Shown: positions 34,609 through 43,903 of the stretch, piece by piece
Numbering within the stretch: position 1 is the stretch's first letter
Layout: the number at the start of each line of letters is the position of its first letter
Assembly: GCA_944382875.1 (NCBI GenBank)
Contig: CALWNQ010000014.1
Location: forward strand, 1 to 64,000
Direction: 5' to 3'
Origin: an uncultured Clostridia bacterium
GTDB taxonomy: Bacteria > Bacillota > Clostridia > Oscillospirales > Ruminococcaceae
DNA: 64,000 nucleotides
The notes under the pieces: generated by a model
What the model was told of the DNA's origin: nothing
The model's database searches: none
What the model saw: the letters and a program-made list of their open reading frames with translations, nothing else
Program-made: the position numbers and the translations under genes

Positions 34609-35574
34609 ATGGGATTTGTAAAGAAAACGGATACCTTTCTCAGCAAAGATGGGAAAAATCAGGTGGCATGTTACTTTTTCGAGCCGGAAAGCAGACCATT
34701 TACCGGAATCGTGCAGATATCGCACGGAATGTGCGAATATATCGAACGTTACGAAGACCTGATCAGGTATTTGTGTGAGAATGGCTTTGCCGTCTGCGGC
34801 AACGACCACCTTGGCCATGGCCATTCGGCGAAAACCAGTGAGGAGCTTGGCTTTTTTGCAGAGAAAGGCGGCGACGAGCTTCTCCATGAGGATCTTTATC
34901 AAATGACAAAGCTTGCCAAATCGCGGTATCCGGGCATTCCGTTGATTTTATACGGGCACAGTATGGGCTCCTTGATTGCACGGCGCTATATCACCTTGTA
35001 TGGCGAGGAGCTGGCAGGTGTAATCCTGAGCGGGACATCGGGTTCTCAGCCTGCGGCCGGATTTGGTGTCTTTCTGGCGAATCTGATAGGGAAAGTGCGC
35101 GGTTCTCATCATCGCAGCAAGCTCATCGACCGTCTTTCGATTGGAAATTTCAACAGCCGGTTCCGTCCCGAAAAAGGGGACAGTTTGTGGCTTTCGCGGG
35201 ATCAGGCACAGGTGGAGCGCTACAATCGGAATCCACTCACCAATTACCGTTTTACGGCATATGGCTTCCGGGATATGTTCCGGTTGGTGCAGAAAGTTTC
35301 GGGGAAAAAATGGGCAGAGCAGGTGCCCAAAGCACTGCCGATCCTGCTGATTTCTGGTGCGGAGGATCCGGTGGGCAACTTTGGGAAAGGTGTCCGGGAG
35401 GTAGAAAAATTGCTGCGGGAAGCAGGAGTTTCCGACCTGACCTGCAATTTGATTCCGGAGGATCGCCACGAGATTCTATTTGAATTGGATCGGGATGAGG
35501 TTTTTCGCTATCTTCTTGATTGGTGCAGCCGGATCTGCAAAAATTGGACAGAACAGAATAATTGTTTTTCATAG
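34609..35574 (+). CDS. Alpha/beta hydrolase, monoglyceride lipase-like (Hydrolase_4)
   Basis: A 321-residue serine hydrolase without signal peptide. The oxyanion region SHGMCEYIERYEDL, the nucleophile elbow LYGHSMGSLIARRY, the acid in GAEDPVGNFGKGV and the catalytic His in EDRHEILFEL form a full triad in the order of lysophospholipase/monoacylglycerol lipases. The lid region (about 150-210) is short. It has its own -10 box TATAAT at 34571-34576 with a weak TTTATA -35. It stands alone between a terminator and glyA. The natural ester is unknown. Confidence 0.9.
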   Translation: MGFVKKTDTFLSKDGKNQVACYFFEPESRPFTGIVQISHGMCEYIERYEDLIRYLCENGFAVCGNDHLGHGHSAKTSEELGFFAEKGGDELLHEDLYQMTKLAKSRYPGIPLILYGHSMGSLIARRYITLYGEELAGVILSGTSGSQPAAGFGVFLANLIGKVRGSHHRSKLIDRLSIGNFNSRFRPEKGDSLWLSRDQAQVERYNRNPLTNYRFTAYGFRDMFRLVQKVSGKKWAEQVPKALPILLISGAEDPVGNFGKGVREVEKLLREAGVSDLTCNLIPEDRHEILFELDRDEVFRYLLDWCSRICKNWTEQNNCFS

Positions 35575-35654
35575 AAATACATGTATTTTTCAACTGTGTA
35601 CAATGTAACCAAAAAAGCGAGCGATTCTTTTTCGAATATCGTGGCGTAAACTAC

Positions 35655-35683
35655 TTGCATAATCGATAAAAATTCAGTATACT
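35655..35683 (+). promoter_or_regulatory. Predicted sigma-A promoter of glyA
   Basis: TTGCAT (35655-35660), a 17-base spacer and TATACT (35678-35683), 44 bases before the start codon. The leader is too short for a glycine or folate riboswitch, and none is seen. Confidence 0.7.
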
Positions 35684-35727
35684 GTTAAATATGATTGTTT
35701 TGATACTGTGAAAGGCAGGGATTTCCC

Positions 35728-36978
35728 ATGTACAAGGATTTGATGGATACCATTGGTTTTGTTTCGGCTGCTGACCCCGAAGTTGGTGAAGCAATGGCTC
35801 TTGAGCTCAAACGCCAGCGCCGCAATATCGAGCTGATTGCCAGTGAAAATATCGTTTCCCCCGCAGTGATGGCTGCAATGGGTTCGGTTCTCACCAATAA
35901 ATACGCAGAAGGCTATCCCGGCAAACGTTATTACGGCGGCTGCCAGGATGTGGACATTGTGGAAGAGATCGCCCGCAGACGTGCCTGCGCTCTGTTTGGT
36001 GCGGAGCATGCCAATGTGCAGCCGCATTCCGGCGCACAGGCAAACCTGGCGGTTTATTTTGCCCTCCTCAAGCCGGGCGATACCGTTCTCGGCATGAACC
36101 TGGCACACGGCGGCCACCTCACCCACGGTTCTCCCGTCAACCTGTCGGGCAGCTATTACAACTTTGTTCCCTACGGTATCAATGACGAGGGATTCATTGA
36201 ATACGATAAGCTCATGAAGCAGGCGATGGAAGTAAAGCCCAAACTGATCGTAGCGGGCGCTTCCGCGTATCCCCGTGCGATTGATTTTGCAAAGCTGCGG
36301 GAAATTGCCGATGCCTGCGGCGCTTACCTGATGGTCGATATGGCGCACATTGCCGGCCTTGTTGCGGGCGGCCAGCATCAGAACCCGGTTCCGTATGCCG
36401 ATGTCGTTACCACCACCACGCACAAGACGCTCCGCGGCCCCAGAGGCGGTATGATCCTCTGCAAGGAGGAACTGGCCAAGGCAATCGACAAAGCCATCTT
36501 CCCGGGCACACAGGGCGGCCCTCTGATGCACATCATCGCTGCAAAGGCTGTCTGCTTCGGAGAGGCGCTCAAACCGGAATTCAAAGACTATGCCAAACGG
36601 ATTGTGGACAACGCACAGGCGCTGGCAGCTGGGCTTGTCAAACGCGGCTTCCAGCTGGTTTCCGGCGGCACCGACAACCATTTGATGCTCGTCGATCTGC
36701 GCAGCTTCAACCTCACCGGTAAAGATTTTGAGAAAAAGCTGGACGAGGTGTATATCACCGTCAACAAGAACGCCATCCCCAATGATCCGCAGAGCCCCTT
36801 TATCACCAGCGGCATCCGGGTAGGCACACCGGCTGTCACCACCCGCGGTTTTGATACTGCTGATATGGATGTCATTGCCGAGTGTATGTACCTCACTGCA
36901 ACAGATTTTGAAGGAACTCAGGATAAAGTACGCGGCATGGTGGAAGCGCTCTGCGCCAAGCATCCGCTCTACGAATAA
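35728..36978 (+). CDS. glyA: Serine hydroxymethyltransferase
   Basis: PLP enzyme that turns serine and tetrahydrofolate into glycine and methylene-tetrahydrofolate, the main one-carbon source. Its 416 residues match the usual bacterial length. [33 protein letters not shown] and the PLP lysine motif [14 protein letters not shown] are all present. GAAAGGCAGGG lies before the ATG. It appears to be a single-gene unit between its own promoter and terminator, with no folate or glycine genes next to it. Confidence 0.98.
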   Translation: MYKDLMDTIGFVSAADPEVGEAMALELKRQRRNIELIASENIVSPAVMAAMGSVLTNKYAEGYPGKRYYGGCQDVDIVEEIARRRACALFGAEHANVQPHSGAQANLAVYFALLKPGDTVLGMNLAHGGHLTHGSPVNLSGSYYNFVPYGINDEGFIEYDKLMKQAMEVKPKLIVAGASAYPRAIDFAKLREIADACGAYLMVDMAHIAGLVAGGQHQNPVPYADVVTTTTHKTLRGPRGGMILCKEELAKAIDKAIFPGTQGGPLMHIIAAKAVCFGEALKPEFKDYAKRIVDNAQALAAGLVKRGFQLVSGGTDNHLMLVDLRSFNLTGKDFEKKLDEVYITVNKNAIPNDPQSPFITSGIRVGTPAVTTRGFDTADMDVIAECMYLTATDFEGTQDKVRGMVEALCAKHPLYE

Positions 36979-36980
36979 AA

Positions 36981-37020
36981 CAAAAGCCCGGCAGGTCGGA
37001 AACGATCTGCCGGGTTTTCG
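36981..37020 (+). terminator. Terminator of glyA, possibly shared with the convergent AraC-family gene
   Basis: CCCGGCAG pairs with CTGCCGGG around a loop of about 12 bases; A- and T-rich flanks allow use from both sides. It ends against the stop codon of the gene opposite. Confidence 0.86.
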
Positions 37021-37929
37021 TTATTTGTTGGGAGCAATGGGAAGCCAAAGTTCGATGTAACGGGAGTGGTTGACTGAATTGTTACCGGCTTGAAAATACC
37101 AATGGTAGACCGATATTTCCGGAGCATTTGCCAGAATGTAAGAAGATGATGGCAGCCATTCACTCACAGCCCTGCGGCGCAGTTCTTCAAACAGCATGGT
37201 CGGGTATTGCGTGTGTTCCGTTTCGCAGATCAAATAACATCCTGCTGGTACAGAGATTTTTTCAAAGCAGGCTGCTGCCTCTTCGCCGATTTCCTGTGCC
37301 AGATGATCCGCTGCCCATTCATTTAGCTGCGAAGCAATGTAAAAGTCATAGCCATCGTCACCAAAATTTTGCATAATGTTATAAGAGGTGTTGCAATCGT
37401 GGGATAGTCCTTTCAGCAGGTATTGGTTCATTCGGGTGGAAGTATAAAAATCTGATTCCTGCTGCATTCGTTCATCAGGCGTTCCTGAAAACCTCCTTTT
37501 GTATCCCGTAAAAATCAATTCTGGTTTGTCTTCAATTCGATATTTCATGATATTCCCGCCTTCCAAAGAAATTTTTAAGACAAGAGGGGAAAAGGATTTT
37601 AGATTGCTGCCGTTGCTGCGTGCCTGTGACGGCAGAATCCCATGGAATTTCTGGAATGCTTTTGCAAAGCTGTCCGGGCTTTCATACCCATATTTCAAAG
37701 CGGCGTCAATCACCTTGATTTTGCCTTCCGCAAGCTCCATGCCGGCCAGTGTAAGCCTGCGGCTGCGGATGTATTCGCCCAGTGTGAATCCGCAAAGGAT
37801 GCTGAACACCCGTTGGAAATGATAGCTCGAAGAAAAGCTTTGCGCTGCCACCTCTTCATACGAAATCGACTCTGTCAGATGCGATTCGATATAGATGATG
37901 GCGTTTTGTATTCCGGTAATCCAATCCAT
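37021..37929 (-). CDS. AraC-family regulator with C-terminal effector-binding (GyrI-like) domain
   Basis: A 302-residue protein with the DNA-binding domain first, as in Rob/SoxS: two helix-turn-helix units at about 20-105 (SISYEEVAAQSFSSSYHFQRVFSILCGF, KVIDAALKYGYESPDSFAKAFQKFHGI). The C-terminal half (MKYRIEDKPELIFTGYKRRF ... WLPIAPNK) is the BmrR/GyrI-like small-molecule domain. Such proteins commonly sense hydrophobic compounds and control efflux or detoxification genes. No target is adjacent: glyA is convergent and a terminator stands upstream. Confidence 0.88.
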   Translation of the reverse strand: MDWITGIQNAIIYIESHLTESISYEEVAAQSFSSSYHFQRVFSILCGFTLGEYIRSRRLTLAGMELAEGKIKVIDAALKYGYESPDSFAKAFQKFHGILPSQARSNGSNLKSFSPLVLKISLEGGNIMKYRIEDKPELIFTGYKRRFSGTPDERMQQESDFYTSTRMNQYLLKGLSHDCNTSYNIMQNFGDDGYDFYIASQLNEWAADHLAQEIGEEAAACFEKISVPAGCYLICETEHTQYPTMLFEELRRRAVSEWLPSSSYILANAPEISVYHWYFQAGNNSVNHSRYIELWLPIAPNK

Positions 37930-38043
37930 TTCATCCTCTCCTGTCTGCTTTCATTCTACCAGATTGGAACAATGTCTGCCCGACATTTTGTGCGGAGTTA
38001 TTCTGTCTTTATTTTATCATGTTTCCTGCAAGATGGCCAGACA

Positions 38044-38077
38044 AAAAAAGCCGTCCGGCAATTTGCCGGACGGCTTG
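38044..38077 (-). terminator. Terminator of the 46-residue cysteine-rich gene
   Basis: On the minus strand CCGTCCGGC pairs with GCCGGACGG around a 5-base loop, followed by CTTTTTTTG. Confidence 0.93.
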
Positions 38078-38089
38078 AAAAAGGGTGGG

Positions 38090-38230
38090 TTAGCAGCAGC
38101 CGCAGTTGTTGTTGCAGTCGTTGCAGCCACAGTTGTTGCCGCAGCCATTGCTGCCGCATCCGCCGCAGCAGATGAGGAGAAGGATGATGATGAGGATCCA
38201 GCTGCAGTTATTGTTACCAAAACAGTTCAT
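38090..38230 (-). CDS. Small cysteine/asparagine/glycine-rich membrane peptide (46 residues)
   Basis: A short minus-strand gene with GGAGG nine bases before its ATG and a strong terminator 13 bases after its stop, which makes it a real gene despite its size. The peptide has a short head (MNCFGNNNCS), one hydrophobic helix (WILIIILLLI, residues 11-20), and a tail of alternating Cys, Gly and Asn; 12 of 46 residues are Cys. It resembles the 'chorion class high-cysteine' small proteins annotated in Ruminococcaceae. The tail may bind metal or cross-link at the surface; this is speculation. The opposite-strand frame over this stretch is an Ala-rich artefact. Confidence 0.8.
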   Translation of the reverse strand: MNCFGNNNCSWILIIILLLICCGGCGSNGCGNNCGCNDCNNNCGCC

Positions 38231-38305
38231 AGAAGAGAACCTCCTTTGATTGATGTATCCTATACTATGTAGAGGCTCTCAAAAGTGTTACACGAAATTT
38301 TATAC

Positions 38306-38338
38306 GACAAAAGGGACGGCCTTTTCAGGCCGTCCCTA
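38306..38338 (-). terminator. Terminator of the fatty acid synthesis operon
   Basis: On the minus strand GGGACGGCC pairs with GGCCGTCCC around a 6-base loop, followed by TTTTGT, 15 bases after the acpP stop codon. Confidence 0.94.
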
Positions 38339-38353
38339 CAATGAAGGAAGAGC

Positions 38354-38581
38354 TTATGCATTTTCTTCAATGTATTTCACGATGTCGCCGACGGTTTTCA
38401 TGTTCTTTACCTGATCGTCGGGAATTTCCACGTCAAACTCGTCTTCCAGAGACATCACGAGGTCAACAACGTCCAGAGAATCTGCGCCGAGGTCGTCAAT
38501 GATAGACGCCTCCATGCTGACTTTTTCTTCTTCAACATCCAGCTGTTCTACCAGAATGTCGCGGACTTTCTCAAATACCAT
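38354..38581 (-). CDS. acpP: Acyl carrier protein
   Basis: Carries growing acyl chains on a phosphopantetheine arm attached to the Ser of [18 protein letters not shown] (about residue 36). At 75 residues, strongly acidic and helical, it is standard. The ribosome site GGAGGAAAATCTC is strong, matching the high demand for ACP. It is the last gene of the minus-strand fab/acc operon, after accA, unlike many Clostridia where acpP sits near fabH or fabK. Confidence 0.98.
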   Translation of the reverse strand: MVFEKVRDILVEQLDVEEEKVSMEASIIDDLGADSLDVVDLVMSLEDEFDVEIPDDQVKNMKTVGDIVKYIEENA

Positions 38582-38630
38582 GAGATTTTCCTCCTTCTAA
38601 AAATTATCTTTTTATTATAACGCAAAGCGG

Positions 38631-39464
38631 TTATAACCGTTCTGTGTCGGATGAATTAGTAATTTCTTCAAATTCTCCGATTTTTCTGAATTTATTATAC
38701 CGTGCTTCCAGCAAATTTGCAACACTTTTTTGCGTAATTATGCGCAAACTTTCCAAAATTGTATCGGCGATATTTTCGGCTGTGAGCTCCGGGTTGGTGT
38801 GAGCACCGCCCTGAGATTCCGGGATAATACCATCGCAAATGCCAAAGGAAACAAGATCCTCCGCAGTAATGTGCAGCCGCTCCGCCGCGTCCTTTTCCCG
38901 GGTGGCGTCTTTCCAGAGGATACTGGCGCAGCCGCGCGGAGAGATGACGCTGTATACGGCGTTCTGAAGCATAAACAGGGCGTCGCAGACACCGAGTGCC
39001 AATGCGCCGCCGGATCCGCCTTCGCCCAGTACAACCGAAATGACCGGTGTTTTCAGCCGGCTAAATTCCAACAGATTGCGGGCAATTGCTTCGCCCTGGC
39101 CGCGTTCCTCGGCAGCTACGCCGCAGAATGCGCCGGGAGTGTCAATAAAGCAGATGACCGGCCGGTGGAATTTCTCCGCCTGTTTTGCTAGTCGAAGAGC
39201 TTTGCGGTATCCTTCCGGATGGGGGCAGGCAAAGTTGGTGCGCTTGTTTTCCTCCAGGTCGCGCCCTTTTACCTGGCCGATTACAGTAACCGGAATACCG
39301 CTGATCTTGCCAATACCGCCAATAATCGCAGGATCGTCACCGAAACAGCGGTCGCCGTGCATTTCATAAAACTCGTCAAAAATCATCGGGATATAATCGT
39401 TGATGGTGGGACGGTTTTTGTGGCGGATGAGCTCGATCCGCTCCCATGCGGTCAGTTCATTCAT
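38631..39464 (-). CDS. accA: Acetyl-CoA carboxylase carboxyltransferase, alpha subunit
   Basis: With AccD it moves the carboxyl group from biotin-AccB to acetyl-CoA, making malonyl-CoA. The 277-residue protein has the crotonase-like core (GDRCFGDDPAIIGGIGKISG, PVICFIDTPGAFCGVAAEERGQGEAIARNL, GEGGSGGALALGVCD). Bacterial AccA is often about 315 residues; this shorter form lacks part of the N-terminal helices, as in many Clostridia. The start overlaps the accD stop by 8 bases, so the two subunits are translationally coupled. Confidence 0.97.
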   Translation of the reverse strand: MNELTAWERIELIRHKNRPTINDYIPMIFDEFYEMHGDRCFGDDPAIIGGIGKISGIPVTVIGQVKGRDLEENKRTNFACPHPEGYRKALRLAKQAEKFHRPVICFIDTPGAFCGVAAEERGQGEAIARNLLEFSRLKTPVISVVLGEGGSGGALALGVCDALFMLQNAVYSVISPRGCASILWKDATREKDAAERLHITAEDLVSFGICDGIIPESQGGAHTNPELTAENIADTILESLRIITQKSVANLLEARYNKFRKIGEFEEITNSSDTERL

Positions 39465-40335
39465 GGTTTGGTCCCTCCGTTGCGCTGAGATGAAGCTTCA
39501 AAAGCTTGGAAATGGTGCGCCGCATATTGACACGGCTGACAATCATATCGACAAATCCGTGTTCCAGCAGGAATTCAGCCGATTGGAAATCGTCGGGAAG
39601 TCGCTGCTTGATGGTATCCTCAATAACGCGCCGTCCGGCAAATCCGATCAGCACTTTGGGTTCCGCGATGATAATGTCGCCCAGAGAGGCAAACGAAGCA
39701 GTGACACCGCCGGTTGTGGGATCGGTCAGAACGGTGATATAGAGCAGTCCTGCATCCGAATGCCGGGCAATCGCAGCCGAGGTTTTGGCCATTTGCATCA
39801 GGGAGAGGATCCCCTCCTGCATTCTTGCACCGCCTGAAGCGGTAAAGAGTACGACCGGCAGACGTTTTTCGGTGGCGCGTTCAAAAGCACGGGCAATTTT
39901 TTCGCCCACTACCGAACCCATCGAAGCCATCATAAAATGGGAATCCATGACACCGATGACACATTTGCGGGTGCGGATGGTGCATTCCCCGGTTAAAATG
40001 GCATCGCGCAAGCCGGTTGCCTTTTGAGCAGCTTCTACCTTTTCCGGATACCCCTCAAAATTCAATGGATCTTTGGAAACCAGGTCGGCGTCATATTCAA
40101 CAAAACTATCCTTATCTACGGTGATTTCCAGTCGCTCTCTTGCCGAGATACGGGCGTGATAATTACAGGCGGAGCACACCTTCATGGCGGATTTAAACTC
40201 GTCCATAAACATGACATTCTGACAGCGGGGGCATTTAAAAAGCAGGTCGTTCGGGATATTGGAGCGAACGTGGTTGCTGCCTTTATTGTCATAATCAAGC
40301 CGTGACTTGACTACCTTAAATAAATCTTCCAGCAT
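39457..40335 (-). CDS. accD: Acetyl-CoA carboxylase carboxyltransferase, beta subunit
   Basis: The 292-residue partner of AccA. Its N-terminal zinc ribbon shows CPRC ... CSAC (about residues 34-56), followed by the crotonase core (GEKIARAFERATEKRLPVVLFTASGGARMQEGILSLMQMAKT; GGVTASFASLGDIIIAEP). GAGGAAC lies before the ATG at 40335. It sits 46 bases after accC and overlaps accA. Confidence 0.97.
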   Translation of the reverse strand: MLEDLFKVVKSRLDYDNKGSNHVRSNIPNDLLFKCPRCQNVMFMDEFKSAMKVCSACNYHARISARERLEITVDKDSFVEYDADLVSKDPLNFEGYPEKVEAAQKATGLRDAILTGECTIRTRKCVIGVMDSHFMMASMGSVVGEKIARAFERATEKRLPVVLFTASGGARMQEGILSLMQMAKTSAAIARHSDAGLLYITVLTDPTTGGVTASFASLGDIIIAEPKVLIGFAGRRVIEDTIKQRLPDDFQSAEFLLEHGFVDMIVSRVNMRRTISKLLKLHLSATEGPNHE

Positions 40336-40381
40336 AAGAGTTCCTCAGGCCTTTCCAAAAAGAGTGGGGACGCCGAAGCGG

Positions 40382-41737
40382 TCAGGGCTTTTGCGGGAAC
40401 AGATCCTTCCGCCGGTTCAGGAAGCCGATATCGTAGCGGGCGGCTTCCACATCGTCGTCTTTTATCAAGTTTAACTGAAAATCGATATTGGTGTCAACCC
40501 CTTCGACCAAAAATTCTGCCAGTGCCCACTTCATTTTCATCAGTGCTTCTTCTCGTGTGGGGGCGTAGGCAATCAGTTTGGCAATCATGCTGTCATAGTA
40601 TGGGGAGATTTCACATCCTTGGTACATCGCGGAATCAATGCGGATTCCGGGACCTCCGGGCATGTGCAGGCTGACAATTTTACCGGGACAGGGACGGAAA
40701 TCCAGCGCCGGATTTTCGGCGTTGACCCGGCATTCGATGGCATGCCCAGTCATATGGATGTCGTTCTGGCGGATGTTCAGCGGTTCCCCCGCAGCGATCC
40801 GCAGCTGGGATTTGACCAGGTCGATGCTGGTTACCAGCTCGGTGATAGGATGTTCCACCTGAATCCGGGTATTCATCTCCATAAAGTAGAAATTTTCCCC
40901 CGAAAGCAGAAATTCAATCGTCCCGACATTGCGGTATCCGCAGGCAGCAGCCGCTTTTTTGGCGGCTTCGCCCATTTTCTCCCGCAGGGCGGGGGAGAGC
41001 ACCGGACAGGGACACTCCTCGATCATTTTCTGGTTGCGCCGCTGCAGAGAGCAGTCGCGCTCCCCCAAATGAATGATGTTGCCGTAGTTGTCCGCCATAA
41101 TCTGGATTTCGACATGACGGGGATCTACAATAAATTTTTCCAGATAGATGCCATCGTTGCCAAAAAAGCTTTTGGCCTCCTGTTTTGCGGTGAGGATGGC
41201 GTTTTCCAGCTGAGATTCATTGTCAACCTTGCGGATGCCACGTCCGCCGCCGCCTGCAGAGGCTTTTACCATCACCGGATAACCGATTTCTGTTGCAATT
41301 CGCTTGGCTTCTTCTAACGAGGAAATCTCGCCGTCCGAGCCAGGCACGACCGGCACGCCGGCAGCCTTCATCGTGGCTTTCGCTTCCGCTTTGTCGCCCA
41401 TCCGGTCCATAGCCGAGGGAGGCGGTCCGATAAAAGTGATGCCACACTTTTCGCACATCCGGGCAAAATTGGCGTTTTCCGATAAAAAGCCAAATCCGGG
41501 ATGGATGGCTTCCGCTCCGGTCAGTTCACAAGCCGCCAGGATGGATTTGATGTTTAAATAGCTTTCCGAGGTTTTTGCCGGTCCGATGCAAATTGCCTCG
41601 TCGGCAATCTGTGCATGGAGGGCGGAACGATCGGCTTCCGAGAAAACCGCGACCGTTGCAATGCCGAGTTCCCGGCAGGCACGGATAATCCGGACGGCAA
41701 TCTCCCCCCGGTTTGCAATCAATACTTTCCGAAACAT
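40382..41737 (-). CDS. accC: Biotin carboxylase subunit of acetyl-CoA carboxylase
   Basis: Carboxylates the biotin of AccB using ATP and bicarbonate. The 451 residues show the biotin carboxylase fold with VLIANRGEIAVRIIRACRELGI, the Gly-rich ATP loop KASAGGGGRGIRKV (about residues 159-172), FLSGENFYFMEMNTRIQVEHPITE and the catalytic Arg in this last motif. It begins five bases after the fabZ stop codon, whose end overlaps the ribosome site GGGGGA. Confidence 0.98.
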   Translation of the reverse strand: MFRKVLIANRGEIAVRIIRACRELGIATVAVFSEADRSALHAQIADEAICIGPAKTSESYLNIKSILAACELTGAEAIHPGFGFLSENANFARMCEKCGITFIGPPPSAMDRMGDKAEAKATMKAAGVPVVPGSDGEISSLEEAKRIATEIGYPVMVKASAGGGGRGIRKVDNESQLENAILTAKQEAKSFFGNDGIYLEKFIVDPRHVEIQIMADNYGNIIHLGERDCSLQRRNQKMIEECPCPVLSPALREKMGEAAKKAAAACGYRNVGTIEFLLSGENFYFMEMNTRIQVEHPITELVTSIDLVKSQLRIAAGEPLNIRQNDIHMTGHAIECRVNAENPALDFRPCPGKIVSLHMPGGPGIRIDSAMYQGCEISPYYDSMIAKLIAYAPTREEALMKMKWALAEFLVEGVDTNIDFQLNLIKDDDVEAARYDIGFLNRRKDLFPQKP

Positions 41738-41742
41738 CTGCT

Positions 41743-42174
41743 TTAATCCCCCAGAACCGAGGAAAATTCGGCAGTTGCAATTTTTTTGCCGTCCACAGTG
41801 GCAGTACCTTTGCAGAAGCTGATTCCGTGAGCGGTCTTGATAACCTCCACTTCCAGCGTCAGGGTATCACCAGGACCGGCTTTGCCACGAAAACGGGCTT
41901 TGTCGATTCCCGCAAAGAAAGCGATCTTCCCTTTGTTTTCGGGCAGGCAGAGGGCACAGACAGCGCCGGTCTGGGCGAGCATCTCGATGGTCAGAACGCC
42001 CGGCTGGACCGGTTCCTGGGGAAAATGCCCCTTGAACCAGAATTCATCGGGTTTCAGATATTTTTTCGCCACAGCGCGGACGCCGGGTTCCAGTTCGATG
42101 ACCTCGTCGATCAGCAGAAAGGGGTCACGGTGCGGGATAATTTCCTTGATTTGTTCCTGATTCAGCACAGACAT
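41743..42174 (-). CDS. fabZ: 3-hydroxyacyl-ACP dehydratase FabZ
   Basis: Removes water from 3-hydroxyacyl-ACP in the elongation cycle. The 143-residue hot-dog protein has IPHRDPFLLIDEV and the catalytic His in GHFPQEPVQPGVLTIEMLAQ with the downstream Glu. It lies between accB and accC, 11 bases from accB. With FabK and no FabA/FabB pair or FabM in view, how unsaturated fatty acids are made cannot be told from this locus. Confidence 0.97.
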   Translation of the reverse strand: MSVLNQEQIKEIIPHRDPFLLIDEVIELEPGVRAVAKKYLKPDEFWFKGHFPQEPVQPGVLTIEMLAQTGAVCALCLPENKGKIAFFAGIDKARFRGKAGPGDTLTLEVEVIKTAHGISFCKGTATVDGKKIATAEFSSVLGD

Positions 42175-42185
42175 GATGGCCCTCC

Positions 42186-42629
42186 TTACTCAATGATGAG
42201 GATTGGCTGGCCGTATTCCACCGGCTGGCCGTCCTGCACCAGAATTTTCTTCACTTTACCGTCGTATTCGCTCTGGATTTCGTTCATGAGCTTCATCGAT
42301 TCAATGATAAAAAGGACATCGCCCTTTTTGACCGCTTTGCCTTCGGTGACGAAAGGAGGTTTGTCGGGGGAGGGAGATGCATAGAATGTGCCGACGATGG
42401 GGGATTTAACGGTGTTGCCCGCAGGCTCTTCTTTCTTGGCGGCAGGAGCAGCCTGGACAGGTGCAGCGGGGAGGGGCGTCGATTCTCCCTGGACAACGAT
42501 TTCCTTCTGCTCGGATTTGAGCGTAAGCTCGAACTCGCCGTCTTTTACCTTGACAGCCGTGAGACCGGTGTCAGCCATCTTGTCCATCAGTTCTTTGATT
42601 TCCGAAACGGTCAGTTTCAGTTCGGACAT
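42186..42629 (-). CDS. accB: Biotin carboxyl carrier protein of acetyl-CoA carboxylase
   Basis: Holds the biotin that shuttles carboxyl groups between AccC and AccA/AccD. The 147-residue protein has an N-terminal helix (SELKLTVSEIKELMDKM), an Ala/Pro linker (about 55-75) and the C-terminal lipoyl-like domain with the biotinylated Lys in IIESMKLMNEIQ; the usual EAMKM reads ESMKLM. The start at 42629 fits AAAGGAAG better than the GTG nine bases upstream. Confidence 0.96.
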   Translation of the reverse strand: MSELKLTVSEIKELMDKMADTGLTAVKVKDGEFELTLKSEQKEIVVQGESTPLPAAPVQAAPAAKKEEPAGNTVKSPIVGTFYASPSPDKPPFVTEGKAVKKGDVLFIIESMKLMNEIQSEYDGKVKKILVQDGQPVEYGQPILIIE

Positions 42630-42649
42630 GGGAAACACTTCCTTTCGGA

Positions 42650-43885
42650 TTAATCTTCGTATTTTTTCAGGCAGAGGGTGGCGTTATGGCCGCCGAATCC
42701 CAGCGAGTTGGAAAGCGCAACCTTGATATCCGCTTTGCGGGGGCCTTCCGGCACGCAGTCGAGGTCGCAGTCCTCGTCGGGGACTTTGTAGCCCAGAGTC
42801 TGGGGAATGACGCCATTTTCGAGTGCAAGTGCGGTGATAATAGCTTCTACTGCACCTGCAGCGCCCAGCATATGACCAGTCATAGATTTAGTGGAAGATA
42901 CGGGAGTTTTTGCTGCGTGATCGCCCAGCGCCTTTTTGACGGCATTGGTTTCATACCGCTCGTTGATCGGGGTGGAGGTACCATGTGCATTGATGTAGTC
43001 CACATCGGCAGCGGTAAATCCGCCTTCTTCGAAGGCTAGCTGCATGGCTTTGGCAGCCGCGTCTCCTTCCGGAGAGGGGCTGGTAATATGATAGGCGTCA
43101 CCGGTTGCGCCATATCCCACGATTTCCGCATAGATATGCGCGCCGCGCGCCTTGGCGTGTTCCAGCTCTTCCAGAATCAGGATGCCGGAGCCTTCACCCA
43201 TGACAAATCCGCAGCGTTCCTTGTCAAACGGAATAGAGGCGCGATCCGGGTCGGCGGAGGTGCAGAGGGCGCCCATGTTGTGGAACCCCGCCACGGCAAA
43301 TTTGGTGACAGAAGCCTCGGCGCCGCCGGTAACACAGGCATCCAAATACCCGTGTTTAATCTGGCGGAATGCTTCGCCCACCGCGTGGGAAGAGGTTGCA
43401 CAGGCGGTAACGGGAGCAAAATTTACGCCTTTGAAGCCGGTGCGGATCGAAATCATACCGGCAGCCATGTTACTAATGAGCATGGGAATAAAAAAGACAG
43501 AAACTCGCTTGCTGCCTTTTTGTTCAAATTTGGTGTGTTCTTCCTCAAAGGTCTGGATACCGCCAATGCCGCTGCCGACAATTACACCGACACGAAAGGG
43601 ATCCAAGTCTTTCAGATCGCTGCCGCAGTCGCGGAGCGCTTGGTCCGCAGCACAGAGGGCATACTGACAGTACAGGTCGGTGCGACGCTGTTCTTTTTTA
43701 TCTACAACGGAAGAAGGATCGAAATCCTTTACCATTGCGGCTAATTTTACTTCGATATCCGAAACATCAAAGCGATCGATTTCTGAAATGCCGTGTTTTC
43801 CGGCAAGAATGCTGTCCCACATGGTTTTGACATCATTGCCGATCGGGGTAATGGCACCCACCCCGGTAATTACTACTCGTTTCAT
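42650..43885 (-). CDS. fabF: 3-oxoacyl-ACP synthase II (FabF)
   Basis: Condenses malonyl-ACP with acyl-ACP during chain elongation. The 411-residue thiolase-fold enzyme has the Cys-His-His triad: Cys in VTACATSSHAVGEAF, His in NAHGTSTPINERYET and His in KSMTGHMLGAAGAVEAI. RVVITGVGAITPIGNDV is the usual N-terminus. It lies between fabG and accB in the operon, 18 bases after fabG. Confidence 0.98.
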   Translation of the reverse strand: MKRVVITGVGAITPIGNDVKTMWDSILAGKHGISEIDRFDVSDIEVKLAAMVKDFDPSSVVDKKEQRRTDLYCQYALCAADQALRDCGSDLKDLDPFRVGVIVGSGIGGIQTFEEEHTKFEQKGSKRVSVFFIPMLISNMAAGMISIRTGFKGVNFAPVTACATSSHAVGEAFRQIKHGYLDACVTGGAEASVTKFAVAGFHNMGALCTSADPDRASIPFDKERCGFVMGEGSGILILEELEHAKARGAHIYAEIVGYGATGDAYHITSPSPEGDAAAKAMQLAFEEGGFTAADVDYINAHGTSTPINERYETNAVKKALGDHAAKTPVSSTKSMTGHMLGAAGAVEAIITALALENGVIPQTLGYKVPDEDCDLDCVPEGPRKADIKVALSNSLGFGGHNATLCLKKYED

Positions 43886-43903
43886 GGATTCTGTTTCCTC
43901 CTG

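Noticed and set aside
35575-35727. Glycine or tetrahydrofolate riboswitch before glyA
   Set aside because: The leader after the predicted promoter is only about 35 bases and shows no conserved riboswitch core.
38017-38220. Ala/Thr/Ser-rich 67-residue frame on the minus strand
   Set aside because: It is an off-frame reading of the cysteine-rich 46-residue gene and runs through that gene's terminator.
38041-38338. CRISPR-like repeats, from the two GC-rich hairpins
   Set aside because: These are two different terminator hairpins with T-tails, without repeat-spacer periodicity.
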